From an uncultured SAR116 cluster alpha proteobacterium (lineage in GTDB: Bacteria; Pseudomonadota; Alphaproteobacteria; Puniceispirillales; Marisalimonadaceae), in the NCBI GenBank assembly GCA_902514865.1, contig CABXSI010000005.1:1-40173 (forward strand): a stretch of DNA of 40,173 nucleotides, given 5' to 3'. The number at the start of each line of letters is the position of its first letter. Positions within the stretch are counted from its first letter, which is position 1. This document shows positions 16,635 through 26,154 of this stretch, piece after piece. The position numbers and the translations under genes are program-made. The notes under the pieces are model-generated. The model saw nothing but the letters and a program-made list of their open reading frames with translations, did no database searches and had not been told where the DNA came from.

Positions 16635-18656
16635 ATGAATTCTTTTTTAAAATTAATCTTCCAACTATTTTTCGTTTTAATTTTTTCTAACCCTCTAAAT
16701 GCATCAGAATCAAATAATCTAGAAAAAGTTTTAAATAATAATTTCGAACTTATTATAAAAAGTTCTTCAAGAACTATTGAGCCTGTAATTGAAGATTTAT
16801 TAAGTACAAAATCACCTAACCTTGAAGAATTTCTCAAAAGCTGGAAAAATAAACAATTATATTATGTCAAAAAATCGAAGCTTATATCGATTTTAAAACA
16901 AAAAAATTCTGATGGTTACGAACTATTACAGTTTTCAAACAAAACTAGTCTGGGTTTCTTTAAAAAGAAAGAAATAAAAGTTATTAAGCCAAATAGTGGT
17001 GTTAGATCGAAAATATCTAATGCTCTTATTGGTTTTCAACTATTAAATGACGATCCTAATGTTAGATCTAAAAGTTTAGAAACACTTACAAGAAAATTCA
17101 ATTCAAAATATTTAATACCCTTAAAGAACGCTCTAGAGAAAGAAAATAATCCAGATTTAAAAAAAAGAATGTCTGAATTACTAGTTTTTGGAACTATTAA
17201 ATATTCTCAAAATGAGGATGAAAAAATATCTTCGTTAAATTCTCTAAGGGGCAACATGTCTATAGAGGCAAGAGGCACTATTGCATCTCTACTTGAGTCA
17301 AAATTATATGTCTCTAATAAAATGCCTGATTTACCAAATTTAGCTAGAAATATTATACCTGGCAATTCATATAAAAATGCTGATGGGTCTAATAACAAAC
17401 CATTCTTTTATTTCAATAAAAAACCAGAAATTTCAAGATCAGAAGCAATAGATCTACTTATTAAAAATAATTTTTTAAAAGATTATATTACACCATCAAG
17501 AAGAGACGAAATTTTAAAACAAAATATTTCAAACTCCCATATTGAAGGAATACCTGTAAAGCATTTAAACTCAAGTGAAGAACGAAACAATGCTTACAAT
17601 CTGTTAGTAAAATTAGGAAAAGCTATTCCACTAAAATCTGATAAGGAAATTGATGACTTAATTAAGAGGCACTTTTTTTATGCTGTCTATAAAGAAAAAT
17701 CACCAAAAGTAATCAATACAGCAAAATTGGTTTTTAATGACATAAATCATAAGGTTAATTTTTATGAATATCTAGATCTTATATTAGACGGATTGAGTTT
17801 AGCTTCTATATATTTTTTAGGAGCTATAGGTCTTGCAATTACATTTGGAGTAATGAGAGTAATTAATATGGCTCATGGAGAATTTATAATGATTGGAGCA
17901 TATACTGGTTATGTGGTCCAGTTATTCATACCTAATCATACAATTTCACTACTTGTAGCCTTTCCATTAGCATTTTTAGTAACTTTTTTAGGAGGAGTTG
18001 CTATGGAAAGATTAGTTATTAGACATTTATATAGAAATCCTTTGGATACCTTATTAGCCACTTTTGGAATTAGTATAGCTTTACAACAAATTGCAAAAAA
18101 CATTTTTGGTACACAAGCAAGGCCCCTTACATCTCCTGAATGGTTAGATGGTGCTTTGGTAGTCAATGATGTTTTATCTATAAGTTTGATAAGAATTGCT
18201 ATTTTTGTTTTAGGGATAATTTTCTTAGTTTTACTTTTGTTAGTGATGAATAAAACAAGACTAGGGCTAGAAACAAAAGCAGTTACACAAAACCCAATGA
18301 TGGCCTCAAGTATGGGGATTAATCCCGATAGAATAAATATGTTAACATTTGGATTTGGATCGGGCATTGCCGGAATTGCTGGTGTGGCCATTGGATTGTT
18401 TTCTAAAGTAACATCAGAATTAGGAGCAGATTATATAGTCCAAAGCTTTATGACTGTTGTAGTAGGTGGGGTTGGTAACATTTGGGGTACTCTTGCAGGG
18501 GCAACAATGATTGGAATGCTTCAAAAATTTATTGAATGGTTTAATCCATCTAACACTCTTGCTGCTCAGACTTATATGATTATTTTTATAATATTGTTTA
18601 TTCAGTTCAGACCAAAAGGAATAATGGCGTTAAAAGGAAGGGCTGCTGAGGATTGA
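16635..18656 (+). CDS. urtB: Urea ABC transporter permease UrtB, with long N-terminal region
   Basis: One of the two membrane permeases of the urea transporter, 673 residues. It opens with a signal peptide (FFVLIFSNPLNASES), then about 345 residues of hydrophilic, partly HEAT-like helical sequence (DDPNVRSKSLETL), and only near residue 373 enters the LivH-type permease domain (YFLGAIGLAITFGVMRVINMAHGEF, seen in segments). The permease continues to GNIWGTLAGATMIG and FRPKGIMALKGR. UrtB normally has a periplasmic N-terminal region, but from memory the family is usually nearer 520-550 residues, so this one is long. ATG 16635 is preferred to GTG 16623. It overlaps the TTG upstream of urtC. Confidence 0.92.
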   Translation: MNSFLKLIFQLFFVLIFSNPLNASESNNLEKVLNNNFELIIKSSSRTIEPVIEDLLSTKSPNLEEFLKSWKNKQLYYVKKSKLISILKQKNSDGYELLQFSNKTSLGFFKKKEIKVIKPNSGVRSKISNALIGFQLLNDDPNVRSKSLETLTRKFNSKYLIPLKNALEKENNPDLKKRMSELLVFGTIKYSQNEDEKISSLNSLRGNMSIEARGTIASLLESKLYVSNKMPDLPNLARNIIPGNSYKNADGSNNKPFFYFNKKPEISRSEAIDLLIKNNFLKDYITPSRRDEILKQNISNSHIEGIPVKHLNSSEERNNAYNLLVKLGKAIPLKSDKEIDDLIKRHFFYAVYKEKSPKVINTAKLVFNDINHKVNFYEYLDLILDGLSLASIYFLGAIGLAITFGVMRVINMAHGEFIMIGAYTGYVVQLFIPNHTISLLVAFPLAFLVTFLGGVAMERLVIRHLYRNPLDTLLATFGISIALQQIAKNIFGTQARPLTSPEWLDGALVVNDVLSISLIRIAIFVLGIIFLVLLLLVMNKTRLGLETKAVTQNPMMASSMGINPDRINMLTFGFGSGIAGIAGVAIGLFSKVTSELGADYIVQSFMTVVVGGVGNIWGTLAGATMIGMLQKFIEWFNPSNTLAAQTYMIIFIILFIQFRPKGIMALKGRAAED

Positions 18657-18658
18657 TT

Positions 18659-19831
18659 ATGAACAAAGACTTTTTGAGCCATATTGACAAAAGAAACTCT
18701 TTTTTTTGGGTTTCATCTATAGTTATTTTATTTACACTAATTATAATCCTACTTAGCGAGGCATATGGTTTAAATTTAGTTTCAACTAGTTTTACTAAAG
18801 TGCTTGGAAAGACTCTATGTTTATGCATTGTTGCTTTAGCCATGGATTTAGTTTGGGGATATTGTGGAATTTTATCTTTGGGCCATTTTGCCTTTTTTGG
18901 TCTTGGCGGCTACATGATTGGAATGTGGCTCATGTTCGAAAGAACTAAAAATATCGTCGTAGAGTCAACCCAAAATAATGTGCTCCCCTTAACTGAAACA
19001 GAAATTAGTGAGGCTGTAGGAACTCAAATTTTTGGAGTCGTGGGTGGTGCAGAGATACCCTTAATTTGGTCTTTTGCGGATTCACTTTTAATCCATATTG
19101 TATTAATTCTTTTGGTGCCTGGTGTGTTAGCTTATATTTTTGGTTGGCTAGCTTTTAGGTCAAGAGTAACAGGCGTTTACCTTTCAATTTTAACTCAAGC
19201 AATGACACTAGCACTTTCATTATATCTATTTCAAAATGACAGTGGTTTAAGAGGCAACAATGGTTTATCGGGTTTACAAAATATTCCAAACTTAGATGAT
19301 TTTTCTCAAGCAGAGTTATCGATATGGTTTCTTATCTTAAGTGCACTAACCCTTATATTTACTTATTATATATGTAATTTAATTGTTAATAGTAAACTCG
19401 GGAATATTATAACAGGCTTAAGAGACAATGAAACAAGAGTTAGATTTTTGGGGTATAAAGTTGAGAGTTACAAATTATTTATTTTTGTTATAACGGCTAT
19501 TATTTCGGGAGTTGCCGGAGCGCTTTATTATCCCCAAGCAGGTATTATTAACCCTGCAGAACTTGCACCAATTGCTTCTATTTATTTGGCAGTATGGGTC
19601 GCTATTGGTGGAAGAGGTTATTTATACGGTGCTCTTATTGGAGCAGCTTTTGTCTCTTTGGCATCTAGTTATTTTACAGGTGGGCAAATACCTAATATTA
19701 ATTTTGGAATATTTACACTTAAATGGGTAGACTGGTGGGTAGTAATTTTAGGACTAAGCTTTGTTATAACAACTCTTTATGCCCCTAAAGGGATTGGGGG
19801 CTTAATTGAACGAATTTTTAGAAGAAGTTGA
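18659..19831 (+). CDS. urtC: Urea ABC transporter permease UrtC
   Basis: The second membrane permease, about 390 residues with roughly ten membrane segments, LivM type. Recognisable stretches are DLVWGYCGILSLGHFAFFGLGGY near residue 65 (read in parts), GNNGLSGLQ near residue 200, GAAFVSLASSYF and a C-terminal APKGIGGL. ATG 18659 is chosen over the TTG at 18653 because GAGG at 18648-18651 is 7 bases before it. The start follows the urtB stop by two bases, implying coupled translation, and the end overlaps the region before urtD. Confidence 0.94.
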   Translation: MNKDFLSHIDKRNSFFWVSSIVILFTLIIILLSEAYGLNLVSTSFTKVLGKTLCLCIVALAMDLVWGYCGILSLGHFAFFGLGGYMIGMWLMFERTKNIVVESTQNNVLPLTETEISEAVGTQIFGVVGGAEIPLIWSFADSLLIHIVLILLVPGVLAYIFGWLAFRSRVTGVYLSILTQAMTLALSLYLFQNDSGLRGNNGLSGLQNIPNLDDFSQAELSIWFLILSALTLIFTYYICNLIVNSKLGNIITGLRDNETRVRFLGYKVESYKLFIFVITAIISGVAGALYYPQAGIINPAELAPIASIYLAVWVAIGGRGYLYGALIGAAFVSLASSYFTGGQIPNINFGIFTLKWVDWWVVILGLSFVITTLYAPKGIGGLIERIFRRS

Positions 19832-19833
19832 AT

Positions 19834-20574
19834 ATGAGTGTTTTGTTAGAAGTAAACGGGATTAGTGTCTCCTTTGATGGTTTTAAGGCGATAAATAATC
19901 TTAGTTTTTCAATATCAAATAGAGAACTGCGTGCAATTATAGGTCCTAATGGTGCTGGTAAAACTACATTTATGGATATTGTTACTGGAAAGACAAAACC
20001 TGACGAAGGTACTGTTTTATGGGGCGAAAAAAATCTTTCATTACTTAGAATGAGTGAAGCACAAATTGTAGAAGCGGGTATTAGTAGAAAATTCCAAAAA
20101 CCTACACTAATCGAAACACAAACTGTTTTTGAAAATTTATTGTTATCTCTGAAAAAGTCTAGAAATCCCCTATCAACACTTTTTTATAAATTATCAAAAG
20201 CTGATGAAAAAGAAATTAACATTATTGCTAATGAAGTGAATTTAACAGGAAGCTTAAATGTTTTAGCAGGTCAGCTCAGCCATGGTCAAAAGCAATGGCT
20301 TGAAATTGGAATGTTGTTAGCGCAAAAACCAGACTTACTTCTAATTGACGAGCCTGCGGCTGGTATGACTGCTCCCGAAAGGAAAAAAACGGTAGAACTT
20401 TTAAAACGGTTATCGCAAAATCAGTCTGTTATAGTTGTAGAGCACGATATGGAATTTGTTAAATCATTAGAATGTAGGGTAACTGTTTTACATGATGGAG
20501 GTGTTATTGCAGAAGGCTCTCTAGATTATGTGTCCCAAAACGATAAAGTTATTGATGTTTATTTAGGAAGATAA
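19834..20574 (+). CDS. urtD: Urea ABC transporter ATP-binding protein UrtD
   Basis: LivG-type ATPase of the urea transporter, 246 residues. Walker A GPNGAGKTT is at residues 37-45, the signature is LSHGQKQWLEIG, and Walker B is LLLIDEPAAGM followed by the switch His in VVEHDMEF. LSHGQKQWLEIGM in place of LSGGQ is the usual UrtD form. ATG 19834 is used rather than TTG 19828. Two bases separate its stop from the urtE ATG. It acts on the cytoplasmic side with UrtE to drive urea import. Confidence 0.95.
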   Translation: MSVLLEVNGISVSFDGFKAINNLSFSISNRELRAIIGPNGAGKTTFMDIVTGKTKPDEGTVLWGEKNLSLLRMSEAQIVEAGISRKFQKPTLIETQTVFENLLLSLKKSRNPLSTLFYKLSKADEKEINIIANEVNLTGSLNVLAGQLSHGQKQWLEIGMLLAQKPDLLLIDEPAAGMTAPERKKTVELLKRLSQNQSVIVVEHDMEFVKSLECRVTVLHDGGVIAEGSLDYVSQNDKVIDVYLGR

Positions 20575-20576
20575 GA

Positions 20577-21272
20577 ATGCTAAAAACTAAAGAGATATGT
20601 CTTCATTACGGGTCTTCTCAAATCTTATACAATATTTCTATAGAAGCTATGATTGGAGAAATTACCTGCTTAATGGGTTCAAATGGTGTTGGCAAAACAT
20701 CATTGCTAAAGGTTTTGTCTGGGTATCATCCAAGTAGCTCAGGAAATTATATTTTAAATGAAAAAGACGTTACTAATTTTGAGGCTCACGAGCTAGCTTC
20801 GCGCGGCGTAGGATATGTTCCTCAGGGTCGTTTTATTTTTCCATTACTTACAGTTGAAGAAAATCTTATGTCTGGTTTTGCAGTTTTAAAAAAAGATCAA
20901 AGATATATTCCTAAATTAATTTTTGACTTATTTCCTGTTTTAAAAAAAATGTTATCTAGAAAAGGCGGAGATTTATCTGGTGGGCAACAACAACAACTAG
21001 CCATTGCAAGAGCATTAATAATGCAACCTAAACTGTTACTTTTAGATGAACCTACAGAAGGAATTCAACCAAATATAATTACCTTAATTGGAGAGGTTAT
21101 TGATTATTTGAAGTCTCAAAAAAACATGGCTATAATTTTAGTTGAACAATATTTTGATTTTGCATTTGCAAGAGCTGACCATATATTTGCAATTACACGT
21201 GGTGAAATCGTTTACAAAGGAAGAAAAGATATTATAGACCAAAAGAAACTAAGGAAAGCTGTCAGCATATAA
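20577..21272 (+). CDS. urtE: Urea ABC transporter ATP-binding protein UrtE
   Basis: LivF-type ATPase, 231 residues, complete. Walker A GSNGVGKTS is at residues 34-42, the signature is LSGGQQQQLAIARAL, and Walker B is LLLDEPTEGIQPNI, where EGIQP is the common UrtE form. It pairs with UrtD on the permease dimer. Its TAA abuts the ureD ATG directly (21272/21273), which ties the transporter and enzyme halves of the locus into one transcript and translation chain. Confidence 0.95.
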   Translation: MLKTKEICLHYGSSQILYNISIEAMIGEITCLMGSNGVGKTSLLKVLSGYHPSSSGNYILNEKDVTNFEAHELASRGVGYVPQGRFIFPLLTVEENLMSGFAVLKKDQRYIPKLIFDLFPVLKKMLSRKGGDLSGGQQQQLAIARALIMQPKLLLLDEPTEGIQPNIITLIGEVIDYLKSQKNMAIILVEQYFDFAFARADHIFAITRGEIVYKGRKDIIDQKKLRKAVSI

Positions 21273-22082
21273 ATGTTAAATATACAAAAAAAATTTCAAA
21301 GAGCACATGGTAATATTAATGTCAATATTAAAAACAACGAAATTAATCGTTTTTACCAGTCAGGTTCTGCAAAAGTTTTTTACCCAAAATCTCCACAAGA
21401 AATAAAAGAATTAATCCTTGTAAATACTGCTGGTGGATTAACTAGTGGTGATAATTTTTTATATAATATTGAGATTACTGACAAGTCAAAAATCTTTGTA
21501 ACAACTCAGACCGCCGAGAGAGTTTACAAAGGGATAAATGATAATGCTGAAATAAAAATTTCATTGTCTTTGGATGACACCAGTAAACTATTTTGGATAC
21601 CTCAAGAACTTATTTTATTTAATAATTGTAGTCTAAATAGAAGTATTGAAGTTGATTTAAAATCAAACTCAAATTTTCTGTTAGCTGAATCAACTATATT
21701 TGGAAGAACGGCAATGGGTGAATTTTTAGAAAAAGGTTTTTTTAAGGATAATTGGAAAATTTATTTAAATAAAAAATTAATGCATGCTGAAGCATTAAGT
21801 TTAACTGGTAATATTAAGGACAAACTATCAAGCATAGCCTGTACAGATAATGGTGTAGCTATTTGTAATATTTTTATATCTGGACAAAGTTTTTTGTCCA
21901 AAGAAGATTATTTAACCCAAACACTCAGAAGCTCAGAAATAATTTTATCTTCTCATTCAAAATGGAATGATAAAATGCTTATCAGAATAGTTTCCAAAGA
22001 TGCCTATGAATTGAAATTAATAAAAAAAAAATTAATATCATGTTTATCAGATAAAAACCTGCCTAAAGTATGGAATAGTTGA
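21273..22082 (+). CDS. ureD: Urease accessory protein UreD
   Basis: A 269-residue UreD scaffold protein, which binds apo-urease and with UreF and UreG directs nickel to the active site. Family features are NTAGGLTSGDNF near residue 50, TTQTAERVYKG near residue 75, and LLAESTIFGRTAMGE near residue 140. Sequence is otherwise divergent, as is normal for UreD. It begins directly at the end of urtE with no gap and is followed by a GAGGAG site for ureA. Confidence 0.92.
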   Translation: MLNIQKKFQRAHGNINVNIKNNEINRFYQSGSAKVFYPKSPQEIKELILVNTAGGLTSGDNFLYNIEITDKSKIFVTTQTAERVYKGINDNAEIKISLSLDDTSKLFWIPQELILFNNCSLNRSIEVDLKSNSNFLLAESTIFGRTAMGEFLEKGFFKDNWKIYLNKKLMHAEALSLTGNIKDKLSSIACTDNGVAICNIFISGQSFLSKEDYLTQTLRSSEIILSSHSKWNDKMLIRIVSKDAYELKLIKKKLISCLSDKNLPKVWNS

Positions 22083-22091
22083 GGAGAAAAA

Positions 22092-22394
22092 ATGAAATTA
22101 TCACCAAGAGAGAAAGATAAACTTTTAGTAAGTTTAGCTGCAATAGTTGCAAGAAACAGAAAAAGTAGAGGTGTTAAGCTTAATTACCCTGAAGCAATAG
22201 CACTTATAACTGATTTTGTTATAGAAGGAGCTAGAGATGGAAAAAGCGTAGCTGAATTAATGGAAGCAGGTGCTCACGTAATTAAAAAAGACGATTGTAT
22301 GTCTGGCATACCGGATATGATACATGACGTTCAAGTTGAAGCTACCTTTCCTGACGGAACAAAACTAGTGACAGTTCACCACCCTATTAGATAA
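22092..22394 (+). CDS. ureA: Urease subunit gamma
   Basis: A 100-residue UreA, the expected size. [17 protein letters not shown] at the N-terminus, [17 protein letters not shown], and a C-terminal [17 protein letters not shown] mark it plainly. It is a structural subunit of the (alpha-beta-gamma)3 urease and has no metal ligand. GAGGAG is 7 bases upstream. Gamma and beta are separate genes, as in most bacteria, not fused as in Helicobacter. Confidence 0.97.
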   Translation: MKLSPREKDKLLVSLAAIVARNRKSRGVKLNYPEAIALITDFVIEGARDGKSVAELMEAGAHVIKKDDCMSGIPDMIHDVQVEATFPDGTKLVTVHHPIR

Positions 22395-22405
22395 AGGAGA
22401 AACCG

Positions 22406-22711
22406 ATGAAGCCTGGAGAAATAATTACGCTTGATGATAAAATAAACTTAAATGAAGCATCTAAAATAAAAAAAATCAAAGTTTCTAATACTGGAGATAG
22501 ACCAATTCAAGTAGGAAGTCATTACCATTTTTTTGAAAGTAACAAATTTCTGTCATTTGATAGAGAACTCGCAAAGGGAATGCGTTTAAATATTGCTGCA
22601 GGAACTGCTGTTCGTTTTGAACCAGGTCAAATTAGAGAAATAGAATTGATAAACATAAAAGGAAAAAGAAATATTTTTGGATTTAATCAAGAAATCATGG
22701 GGGCACTATAA
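22406..22711 (+). CDS. ureB: Urease subunit beta
   Basis: A 101-residue Ure[33 protein letters not shown], and [19 protein letters not shown] are the family blocks. It forms part of the urease trimer alongside UreA and UreC. AAAGGAGAAA precedes the ATG. Its final base is shared with the ureC start (TAATG, 22709-22713), so the two are translationally coupled. Confidence 0.97.
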   Translation: MKPGEIITLDDKINLNEASKIKKIKVSNTGDRPIQVGSHYHFFESNKFLSFDRELAKGMRLNIAAGTAVRFEPGQIREIELINIKGKRNIFGFNQEIMGAL

Positions 22712-24420
22712 TGAGTTCAAATATTTCAAGATCTTCTTACAGTGAGATGTATGGCCCTACAACTGGTGACAAAGTTAGATTGGCAGACACAGATTTAATC
22801 ATAGAAGTAGAAAATGATTTTACTGTTTATGGCGAGGAAGTGAAATTTGGGGGTGGAAAAGTTATAAGAGACGGTATGGGACAGTCTCAAGTTACGCGTA
22901 AAGATGGTGCTGTCGACACAGTAATTACTAATGCTTTGATTGTTGATATAAATGGAATATTCAAAGCAGATATTGGAATAAAGGATGGTTTAATACATAA
23001 AATTGGAAAATCAGGGAACCCTGATACACAACCTCAAATTGATATCATAATAGGGCCTGGAACAGAAATTATAGCTGGAGAAGGTAAAATAATAACAGCA
23101 GGAGGTTTTGATTCCCACATTCATTTCATATGTCCCCAGCAAATTGAGGATGCACTTCACTCTGGTTTAACAACAATGCTTGGTGGTGGGACTGGTCCAG
23201 CCCATGGAACTCTAGCAACCACATGTACACCTGGCTCTTGGCATATAAGTAGAATGATCCAATCTGCAGATGCTTTTTCTATGAATTTAGCATTTGCAGG
23301 AAAAGGAAATTCTTCAAAACCTGAAGGGTTAATTGAACAAGTTAAAGCTGGGGCATGTGCATTAAAACTTCACGAAGACTGGGGGACTACACCTGGTGCT
23401 ATTGATAACTGTTTAAATGTTGCAGATAAAATGGATGTGCAAGTTATGATACATACCGACACATTGAATGAAAGTGGATTTGTAGAAAATACTATTGAGG
23501 CAATTAAAAATAGAACCATTCATGCTTTTCATACTGAAGGAGCTGGAGGAGGACATGCGCCAGACATTATAAAAGTGTGTGGAAATCAAAATGTTATTCC
23601 ATCGTCAACAAACCCAACAAGACCCTATACAATTAATACTCTAGAGGAACATCTTGATATGCTTATGGTTTGTCATCACTTAGATAAATCAATACCTGAA
23701 GATGTTGCTTTCGCTGAAAGTAGAATAAGAAAGGAAACAATAGCCGCTGAGGATATACTCCACGATATGGGAGCCTTTTCAATAATTGCGTCTGACAGTC
23801 AAGCTATGGGAAGAGTTGGAGAGGTTATAATAAGAACTTGGCAGACAGCTCATAAAATGAAAATACAAAGAGGTCGACTTAAAGAAGAAAATGGTGATAA
23901 CGATAATGTAAGAGTAAAAAGATATATAGCCAAATATACTATCAACCCTGCAATTACACATGGAATTTCTAAACATATTGGATCAATAAGTGAAGGAAAA
24001 AGAGCAGACATAGTTTTATGGGATCCTGCTTTTTTCGGTGTTAAACCTGAAATTGTAATGATAGGTGGCAGTATAGCTTGCGCACAAATGGGTGATCCCA
24101 ATGCGTCTATTCCAACTCCTCAACCAGTTTATACTAGGCCGATGTTCTCATCTTTCGGAAGATCGCTTGAAGCATCATCAATAACTTTTGTGAGTAAAGA
24201 TTCAATTAAAACTGCAAGTTTAGATAGTTTAAACTTAGCTAAAGAGACAATTGCTGTTGAAAAAACAAGAGATATTTCAAAAGAAGATATGGTATTTAAC
24301 AATTACTGTCCTGATATATCAGTAGATCCGGAAACATATGAAGTTACAGCTGACGGTAATATACTTACGTGTGAACCAGCAACTGAGCTTCCACTAGCTC
24401 AAAGATATTTTTTATTTTAG
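22711..24420 (+). CDS. ureC: Urease subunit alpha
   Basis: The catalytic subunit, 569 residues, hydrolysing urea to ammonia and carbamate at a di-nickel site. All ligands are visible at the Klebsiella positions plus two: His136 and His138 in DSHIHF, the carbamylated Lys219 in ALKLHEDWG, His248 in MIHTDTLNE, His274 in the GGGHAPDI region and Asp362 in ASDSQAM. The flap Cys321-His322 is in MVCHHLD. No active-site residue is missing, so the enzyme should be functional once nickel is inserted. Confidence 0.98.
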   Translation: MSSNISRSSYSEMYGPTTGDKVRLADTDLIIEVENDFTVYGEEVKFGGGKVIRDGMGQSQVTRKDGAVDTVITNALIVDINGIFKADIGIKDGLIHKIGKSGNPDTQPQIDIIIGPGTEIIAGEGKIITAGGFDSHIHFICPQQIEDALHSGLTTMLGGGTGPAHGTLATTCTPGSWHISRMIQSADAFSMNLAFAGKGNSSKPEGLIEQVKAGACALKLHEDWGTTPGAIDNCLNVADKMDVQVMIHTDTLNESGFVENTIEAIKNRTIHAFHTEGAGGGHAPDIIKVCGNQNVIPSSTNPTRPYTINTLEEHLDMLMVCHHLDKSIPEDVAFAESRIRKETIAAEDILHDMGAFSIIASDSQAMGRVGEVIIRTWQTAHKMKIQRGRLKEENGDNDNVRVKRYIAKYTINPAITHGISKHIGSISEGKRADIVLWDPAFFGVKPEIVMIGGSIACAQMGDPNASIPTPQPVYTRPMFSSFGRSLEASSITFVSKDSIKTASLDSLNLAKETIAVEKTRDISKEDMVFNNYCPDISVDPETYEVTADGNILTCEPATELPLAQRYFLF

Positions 24421-24428
24421 GTGTATTT

Positions 24429-24869
24429 ATGATAGTAGAAAAAGTTATAACTGATGCTGCAAATGAAAAAATAAAAGATACAATAACATTAACATATCAC
24501 GACAGATTTATTAGGCGAAAAAAACTTATTTCAGATAATAAAGTTGAGTTTCTAGTTAATCTACCTGAGACTATTTCATTAGAGGAAAACAGTTCATTTG
24601 TCTTAGAAAATGGTTCTTTCATTTTAATTAAATATGCAAAAGAACCTTTGTTAGAAATAGTAAGTGAGAACTTAATGAAAATAGTATGGCACATAGGTAA
24701 TAGGCATATACCGTGTCAAATTGAACTTGATCGTCTATTGATTCAAGAAGATAAAGTAATTGAAGAATTAATTATAAAATTAGGGGGTAAAATTAAAAAA
24801 GTACATGAAGAGTTTTGTCCTGAGGGCGGAGCTTACGGCTTAGGAAGAACACATGGACATAAGCATTAG
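24429..24869 (+). CDS. ureE: Urease accessory protein UreE (nickel chaperone)
   Basis: A 146-residue UreE that delivers nickel to the UreDFG-apourease complex. The N-terminal peptide-binding domain has TLTYHDRFIRRKKLI; the metal domain has [34 protein letters not shown] (given in parts) ends in a short HGHKH metal-binding tail, much shorter than the Klebsiella His-rich tail. The last 17 bases overlap ureF. The ribosome-binding site is weak (TAGGTG). Confidence 0.94.
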   Translation: MIVEKVITDAANEKIKDTITLTYHDRFIRRKKLISDNKVEFLVNLPETISLEENSSFVLENGSFILIKYAKEPLLEIVSENLMKIVWHIGNRHIPCQIELDRLLIQEDKVIEELIIKLGGKIKKVHEEFCPEGGAYGLGRTHGHKH

Positions 24870-25509
24870 AGAAATAGAACCAAAATTTGATTACCATCAA
24901 CTATTACTTTCATGGTTTTCACCTAATTTTCCTATAGGGAGTTATAATTTTTCTCATGGTTTAGAGGCTGCCATAGAAATGAATTATATAAAAGATATTA
25001 TAAGTTTAGAAAATTGGATAAATTATTTAATTAATTTTGGATCCGCTAAAACCGATACCATCTTACTTTCTAACTCGTACCAAGGTAAAAATATAAATGA
25101 ACTTGCCTTTGCTTTATGCCCTTCAAAAGAAAGATGGATTGAAACAAAACAACTAGGAGATGCTTTTTGTAAAAATATCAAAGAAAATTGGTCTTTCAAT
25201 GTTGGAAATAACTTAGCATATCCAGTTGCTATAGGAAAAGCTGGGGCTTTTTTTAAAATACCTTTAGAACAACTTTTAATAACATTTATGCAAAGTTTTG
25301 TTTCAAATTTAGTGAATGTTGGTATCAAACATATTCCATTAGGGCAGAGTGACGGTCAAAAAATACTGGTAAAGCTATTACCTAATATAAGAGAATTAGC
25401 TTTGAAATACAAAGAGTGTGAAATTGACGATTTAGGAACCTCAGCATTTATATCTGACCTAACAAGCATGTATCACGAAACTTTAAAAAATAGGATTTAT
25501 CAAACATGA
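24853..25509 (+). CDS. ureF: Urease accessory protein UreF
   Basis: A 218-residue all-helical UreF, which bridges UreD and UreG and acts in GTP-dependent urease activation. Hallmarks are [20 protein letters not shown] near residue 18 (read in parts), and [14 protein letters not shown] near residue 157. It starts inside ureE (17-nt overlap) and its stop overlaps the ureG start by four bases (ATGA), so ureE-F-G are tightly coupled. Confidence 0.94.
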   Translation: MDISIREIEPKFDYHQLLLSWFSPNFPIGSYNFSHGLEAAIEMNYIKDIISLENWINYLINFGSAKTDTILLSNSYQGKNINELAFALCPSKERWIETKQLGDAFCKNIKENWSFNVGNNLAYPVAIGKAGAFFKIPLEQLLITFMQSFVSNLVNVGIKHIPLGQSDGQKILVKLLPNIRELALKYKECEIDDLGTSAFISDLTSMYHETLKNRIYQT

Positions 25510-26126
25510 TTAATAAATTTGGACCACTTAAAGTTGGTATTGGAGGACCTGTAGGAGCGGGTAAAACTAGTTTAACTGAAGCTCTTTGTAAAAAACTTTC
25601 AAAAAAAATCTCAATGGCAGTTATATCCAACGATATATATACTTTAGAAGACGCTGAGTATCTCATGAAAGCACAAGCTTTACCTTTAGAGAGAATTAAA
25701 GGTGTGGAAACGGGGGGGTGTCCTCATACCGCTATCAGAGAAGATGCATCTATTAATTTGCTAGCTGTTGACGAATTAAAGGAAAAATTTCCTGATTTAG
25801 ATTTAATTTTAATTGAATCTGGGGGAGATAATTTGGCTGCAACATTTAGTCCAGAGCTAGTTGATTTATCAATATATGTTATTGATGTCGCAATGGGAGG
25901 TGACATCCCAAGAAAAGGTGGGCCAGCTATAACTAGATCAGATTTGCTTTTAATAAATAAAACAGATTTAGCTCCACATGTTGGAGTTAATTTAGAAGTA
26001 ATGCAAAAGGATGTAGAACTTGCCAGGAATAGATTACCTTATGTTTTTGGTCAGATGAAAAATAATCATGGAATAGAACAAATTACATCTTTTCTGAATA
26101 CTGAAGGTGGACTGCCTTTAAATTAA
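25506..26126 (+). CDS. ureG: Urease accessory GTPase UreG
   Basis: A 206-residue SIMIBI-class GTPase. The P-loop [10 protein letters not shown] is at residues 13-22, the nickel-binding CPH motif is in [13 protein letters not shown] near residue 74, [15 protein letters not shown] is the switch region, and [10 protein letters not shown] gives guanine specificity. It is the last gene of the urt-ure operon, ending 9 bases from the convergent glucosylglycerate cluster. No ureJ/hupE or nickel transporter is in the window, so nickel must enter by a carrier encoded elsewhere. Confidence 0.97.
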   Translation: MINKFGPLKVGIGGPVGAGKTSLTEALCKKLSKKISMAVISNDIYTLEDAEYLMKAQALPLERIKGVETGGCPHTAIREDASINLLAVDELKEKFPDLDLILIESGGDNLAATFSPELVDLSIYVIDVAMGGDIPRKGGPAITRSDLLLINKTDLAPHVGVNLEVMQKDVELARNRLPYVFGQMKNNHGIEQITSFLNTEGGLPLN

Positions 26127-26130
26127 AATT

Positions 26131-26154
26131 AAACTTTATTCATCTTTAAAGTTT
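26131..26154 (-). terminator. Possible weak terminator after the GH13 gene
   Basis: AAACTTTA and TAAAGTTT form an 8-bp hairpin with an 8-nt loop, overlapping the GH13 stop. On the minus strand it is followed by AATTTTAATTT, a weak U-rich tail. The stem is all AT but two pairs, so stability is poor. It lies between convergent operons where a terminator is expected. Confidence 0.3.

Noticed and set aside
17936-18391. 151-residue minus-strand ORF
   Set aside because: Lies wholly opposite the conserved UrtB permease domain; low-complexity composition typical of an antisense shadow.
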